Both the position numbers and the translations under genes were made by a program. From assembly GCA_036320915.1 (NCBI GenBank), contig JAXBDG010000026.1, forward strand, positions 1 to 64,000: a stretch of DNA of 64,000 bases, in the 5' to 3' direction. The DNA comes from Linnemannia elongata. Its lineage: Eukaryota > Mortierellomycota > Mortierellomycetes > Mortierellales > Mortierellaceae. This document shows, piece by piece, positions 60,922 through 64,000 of the stretch (its first letter is position 1; each line of letters opens with the position of its first letter). Under the pieces are notes generated by a model, which was given only the letters and a program-made list of their open reading frames with translations, was not told the origin of the DNA and did no database searches.

Positions 60922-62994
60922 CTACACAACTTGGGTTGTTTCGATGGTTCAGTCTCCTCAGGAGCCTGATAGACAAACTAGGCTGAGGAGCAGTCTTAAT
61001 AGTACCCTTGTCCTCAGCTGCTGGCAAAAAGGCAGCCTGGGGACGATTGGTGAACTGGCGACGCTCAAACTTCCGCACGACCCATGCAGGCATATTCTTC
61101 ACAATATACCGGGTGGCCTTGGACGAGACAGACTATTATGTACAATAGGGAGGGACCGGGACAACATCAATAACAGAATCAATCGCTGGTCGTTGGGCCT
61201 AAATATTGCAAAATGTGATAAAAAGCGAGAAGGCCATCTCTTACCTGACCCGCCATGGTCCTAAAGGCCTTGCTATTTTCGAATGCCTTCTCAACCCAAT
61301 CGATGCGCTCCTCTTGGTAGGCCTTGAATGCATCTTCAATCTCCTCCGCGATAGGATGGAAGGGGAGTCCGTTGATGCGGTTCGCCAATGCTATGGCATC
61401 ATGCATGGCGTTGGCAGCACCCACACCTCCAGCAGGATTGAACTAAGACACAGTGCAAAAAGAGAGTATGATAAGTACGCACAATAGTTTACAGTACTGT
61501 AGCAATATGCTTACTCATTTCACAACATCATTCGTTGGCTCTACCTTATGGCATGCTAAAATGCAAAATCCATAGAAAAAGTGTATAATCGGAGAACCGG
61601 GCGGAAAAGGTTAGGCACGATGAAGAAACATGCATATTTTGGTGGATACTTGCAAGTATGTGCAATTCAAACAGAAAAATGAACATACCATCACCGATGA
61701 GAACTGTACGACAGTCGTACCAGGTCTTGAAGACTTTCTCCTCCAGCATGACCTTGGAGATCAACTCCTTAGGAGAGCGGTCGATCAAGTCTTGAAGAGT
61801 GAGGATCTTGTCGCCTCCACTGATAATAGGAAAATCCTTAACTTGCTCGCACATCGCCGCAGCAGCCTCAGGTCCCCACTCTGAGTTACGAAAAGCGTCA
61901 TTGTCTTTACTGGTTTCCTCATCAAGGAAGAGAATAGCACCCCAACACACAGTATTCTGGACTGTTGTTGCTGTGGACCACTAGCATGAACAATAAAACA
62001 TAGATGTAGGGGTTAGGGTGGAGAGGCGAAAAAAGTAGGAGCCGGTTGGACCTATCCAAAAAAAATCAGTACCTACCGTGTACATCTTGTCAGTTGCGAT
62101 AAAGTTGCGGAACTGAGAATTCTTGATTGCCAGATCAGGGAACTCTTCGGGAGAAAGAGGTCGAGTTTGGCCAACAAGGCGGACTGTGCTGAAGGGAAGT
62201 GGGAGTGCATCAGATGCTGGGAGCTTGTTCGTCTTCTTCAGCTTTTCGTACAGTCCTTGGCGAACAGCACTGTAGGCTCCATCAGCTCCGACGAGGATGT
62301 CGCCTTCAGCTTCGCTTTTATCGCTGAAGCGAATAAGGACGCCGTTGCCGCCTTGGTCCATGGAGAGAACCTTCTTTCCCAAGTGAACGCGCTCTTTTGG
62401 AATCTGGCGGAGAAGCAAATCATAAATCTGAGGTCGAGAAACAATGTATCCGTTGGCACCATACCTATTAGGGTAGACGAGAGATGTATGTTAGTTTCTA
62501 ATTGGCAAGGCGTTCTTTGTTCAAGAAGAGCGAATCAAAAAGGCACCGTTATCTTACAGTTCGTCGTGCCCCTCGAAATCCACTGAGAATTCGAGCTCTC
62601 TATTCTCGTTACACATCTTGATCGCAGAGACGTATTTGCCCAGGGCGAGAAACTCTTCATAAATCCCGCACTGCTTAAAGAGGTTGGCGGTGGTGCAGTT
62701 GAAGTACATCGCCGACCCTATAGCACAAAAAGAGTGTGGGTTAGATGATGGACGTTCTTCTGAGACAAATAGAGTTATCAGTGATCAATCAATAGAGTAA
62801 TCCATGAACAGGGTGTTACCAAGGGGCTTGATTTCAGCGGCACGCTCATAGATCTCGAAGGGGATATCGGCCTTGTGAAGAAGCATGCCAAGGGTCAGAC
62901 CTGCCAGACCTGCGCCAACGATGAGGACCTTGGGCCGTTTGGCATACATAATAGAACGGTCATGCTTAAAGGTGACGGCGGGGTTGATCTCCAT
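60922..62994 (-). pseudogene. FAD-dependent monooxygenase, copy U8, frameshift in last exon
   Basis: Exons 1-6 are open and match U1, including the uninterrupted exon 2 donor. The last exon has lost a T near 60967 and another near 60941, which replaces the final ~20 residues. The catalytic part would be complete, so the copy may be active or the losses may be errors at the edge of the low-quality stretch that ends near 61.0 kb. Confidence 0.75.
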
Positions 62995-63628
62995 GGTGAT
63001 GACGTTTTACTTTCCTGATCTGAAGCGGCGAGATGAGAGAATGAAGGATGCCGGGAGGGAGAGTCGATGTCGTGTGGTGGGGATGATGAGCGATGGGAAT
63101 GGAGAAAAAAGTAGATCAAGGAAAAAAAATGATCAACGGGGAAGAGAGATGCGGAAGGGCAAAGAAGTGGGCGTCGAGGAAAGAGGTACATAGGGAGGGA
63201 GAGCAAGTAGTCTCTCATGTCGCACAACGGATAGAGATGCAAAATAAAACAAACAGAGCAAAGGAGCATGGGCAAATAGACTTTTCCTACTGTGGGACAA
63301 CATAGAGTAGGGGGTGGCATCGACTGTGCGACGAGCTGGCTTGGTTAACCATATGAATGGTAAACGACATATTACACGAGTGCATGCGACACCAATGCTC
63401 CGGCCAGCACTCAGAGATGGATGCCTGTCTACACACCTTCCTTTGAGCAATGACTATGATACAATACAACGAATATATTAGCAACGTATAAGGTGTTTAT
63501 GTGTGTGTGTGTGTTGGAAATTGAAGCCGCTGGCTGAATCTGGGTGGTTGGGTGAATGGCAACTCTATACATTCAACTGTGATATAGATGTCGTGTGGCG
63601 TGTCTGTCATTTGGTGGCCGCATTGCTC

Positions 63629-64000
63629 TCAATCCTTTTGCTTCTCTGAGCGCTCCGGTAAGACAGGCAAGAGGTCTGAAAATTTAGCAATCAGATAATT
63701 AGTTGAAAAATTCTTTGGTGTCTGGAGGTGCGCGCTGTGTGTCCGGCCACCTTCGCTTTTGTGGTAATCTTGGGGGGTGCTCCTCGAGTGCCCGTGTCTG
63801 TATTGCATAATGCCCTTCGGGTGCCCGTGCCGTCTCTTGGCGTCAACACTGCAGTCCCGTTAGCTGAGGGGAAGTTATCTGAGGGAAGGGGGAGAAGATA
63901 GGGGAGCGTCTGCTGCTGTTTTCATTTCGTTGGTCTCTCTTACCGTCTTGATTTTTTCGACGACGGGCCCGTGTGCTCTTGGCTGTTCTTGTGCACATAC
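63629..64000 (-). CDS. Candidate small basic protein gene, copy U8, start beyond the window
   Basis: Last exon, intron and 3' part of the first exon are present and match U3; the ATG would lie ~75 bases past the window end. Confidence 0.38.

Larger units (their letters stand above)
60317..64000. repeat. Tandem unit U8, cut by the window edge
   Basis: Eighth copy, truncated by the window end about half way through. It holds the monooxygenase and the last exon and intron of the candidate small gene. It is noisy in the first ~0.7 kb and clean afterwards. Confidence 0.95.

Overview
The window is eukaryotic. Reading frames are interrupted by GT-AG introns of about 90-145 bp, and there are poly(A)-tailed retrotransposon copies. 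The best-preserved proteins are a Crinkler (CRN)-like effector with a P-loop ATPase domain and a class A FAD monooxygenase whose GD motif reads GDACHKFNPAGGVG. From general knowledge of these families I infer an early-diverging fungus of the Mucoromycota, most likely a mortierellomycete. No rRNA, tRNA, CRISPR array or prokaryotic operon was recognised.

Layout: seven complete units and one partial unit of a ~7.2-7.4 kb head-to-tail repeat fill almost the whole window (U1 1-7413, U2 7414-14635, U3 19396-26404, U4 30665-38134, U5 38135-45573, U6 45574-52938, U7 52939-60316, U8 60317-64000). Base 1 falls exactly on a unit junction, so the array probably continues to the left; it also runs off the right edge. 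All genes of a unit lie on the minus strand. In + order they are a seven-exon FAD monooxygenase, a candidate two-exon 116-residue basic protein, and a four-exon CRN-like gene (ubiquitin-like header, 30-nt exon, P-loop ATPase, restriction-endonuclease-like C-terminus). In five units the junction carries a 189-191 bp 5'-truncated LINE tail flanked by a ~28 bp target duplication.

Two larger elements interrupt the array. A 4.8 kb 5'-truncated, frameshifted LINE with RT, RNase H and CCHC knuckle lies at 14636-19395 between U2 and U3, followed by ~430 bp of foreign or diverged flank. A 4.26 kb Mutator-like DNA transposon with perfect 25 bp terminal inverted repeats and a nearly intact four-exon transposase lies at 26405-30664 between U3 and U4. 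Its flanking direct repeat is 34 bp, unusually long. The U3/U4 junction lacks the short LINE tail and so preserves the empty site.

The units are near identical except in the CRN gene. Its ATPase/nuclease half occurs in two clearly different versions (A in U1, U2, U5; B in U3, U4, U6; a B-to-A chimera in U7) on a constant N-terminal frame, and a second version of part of the ubiquitin-like header appears in U5 and U7. This looks like module shuffling by unequal crossing-over and gene conversion. Many copies carry single-base indels. Those in about 51.5-55.2, 57.3-58.2 and 60.1-61.0 kb are so dense that unpolished long-read consensus is a serious alternative to real pseudogenisation. The monooxygenase is intact in U1 and U3 and frame-compensated in U2. 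No CRN copy is open in all four exons as the sequence stands; U3 is one base away.
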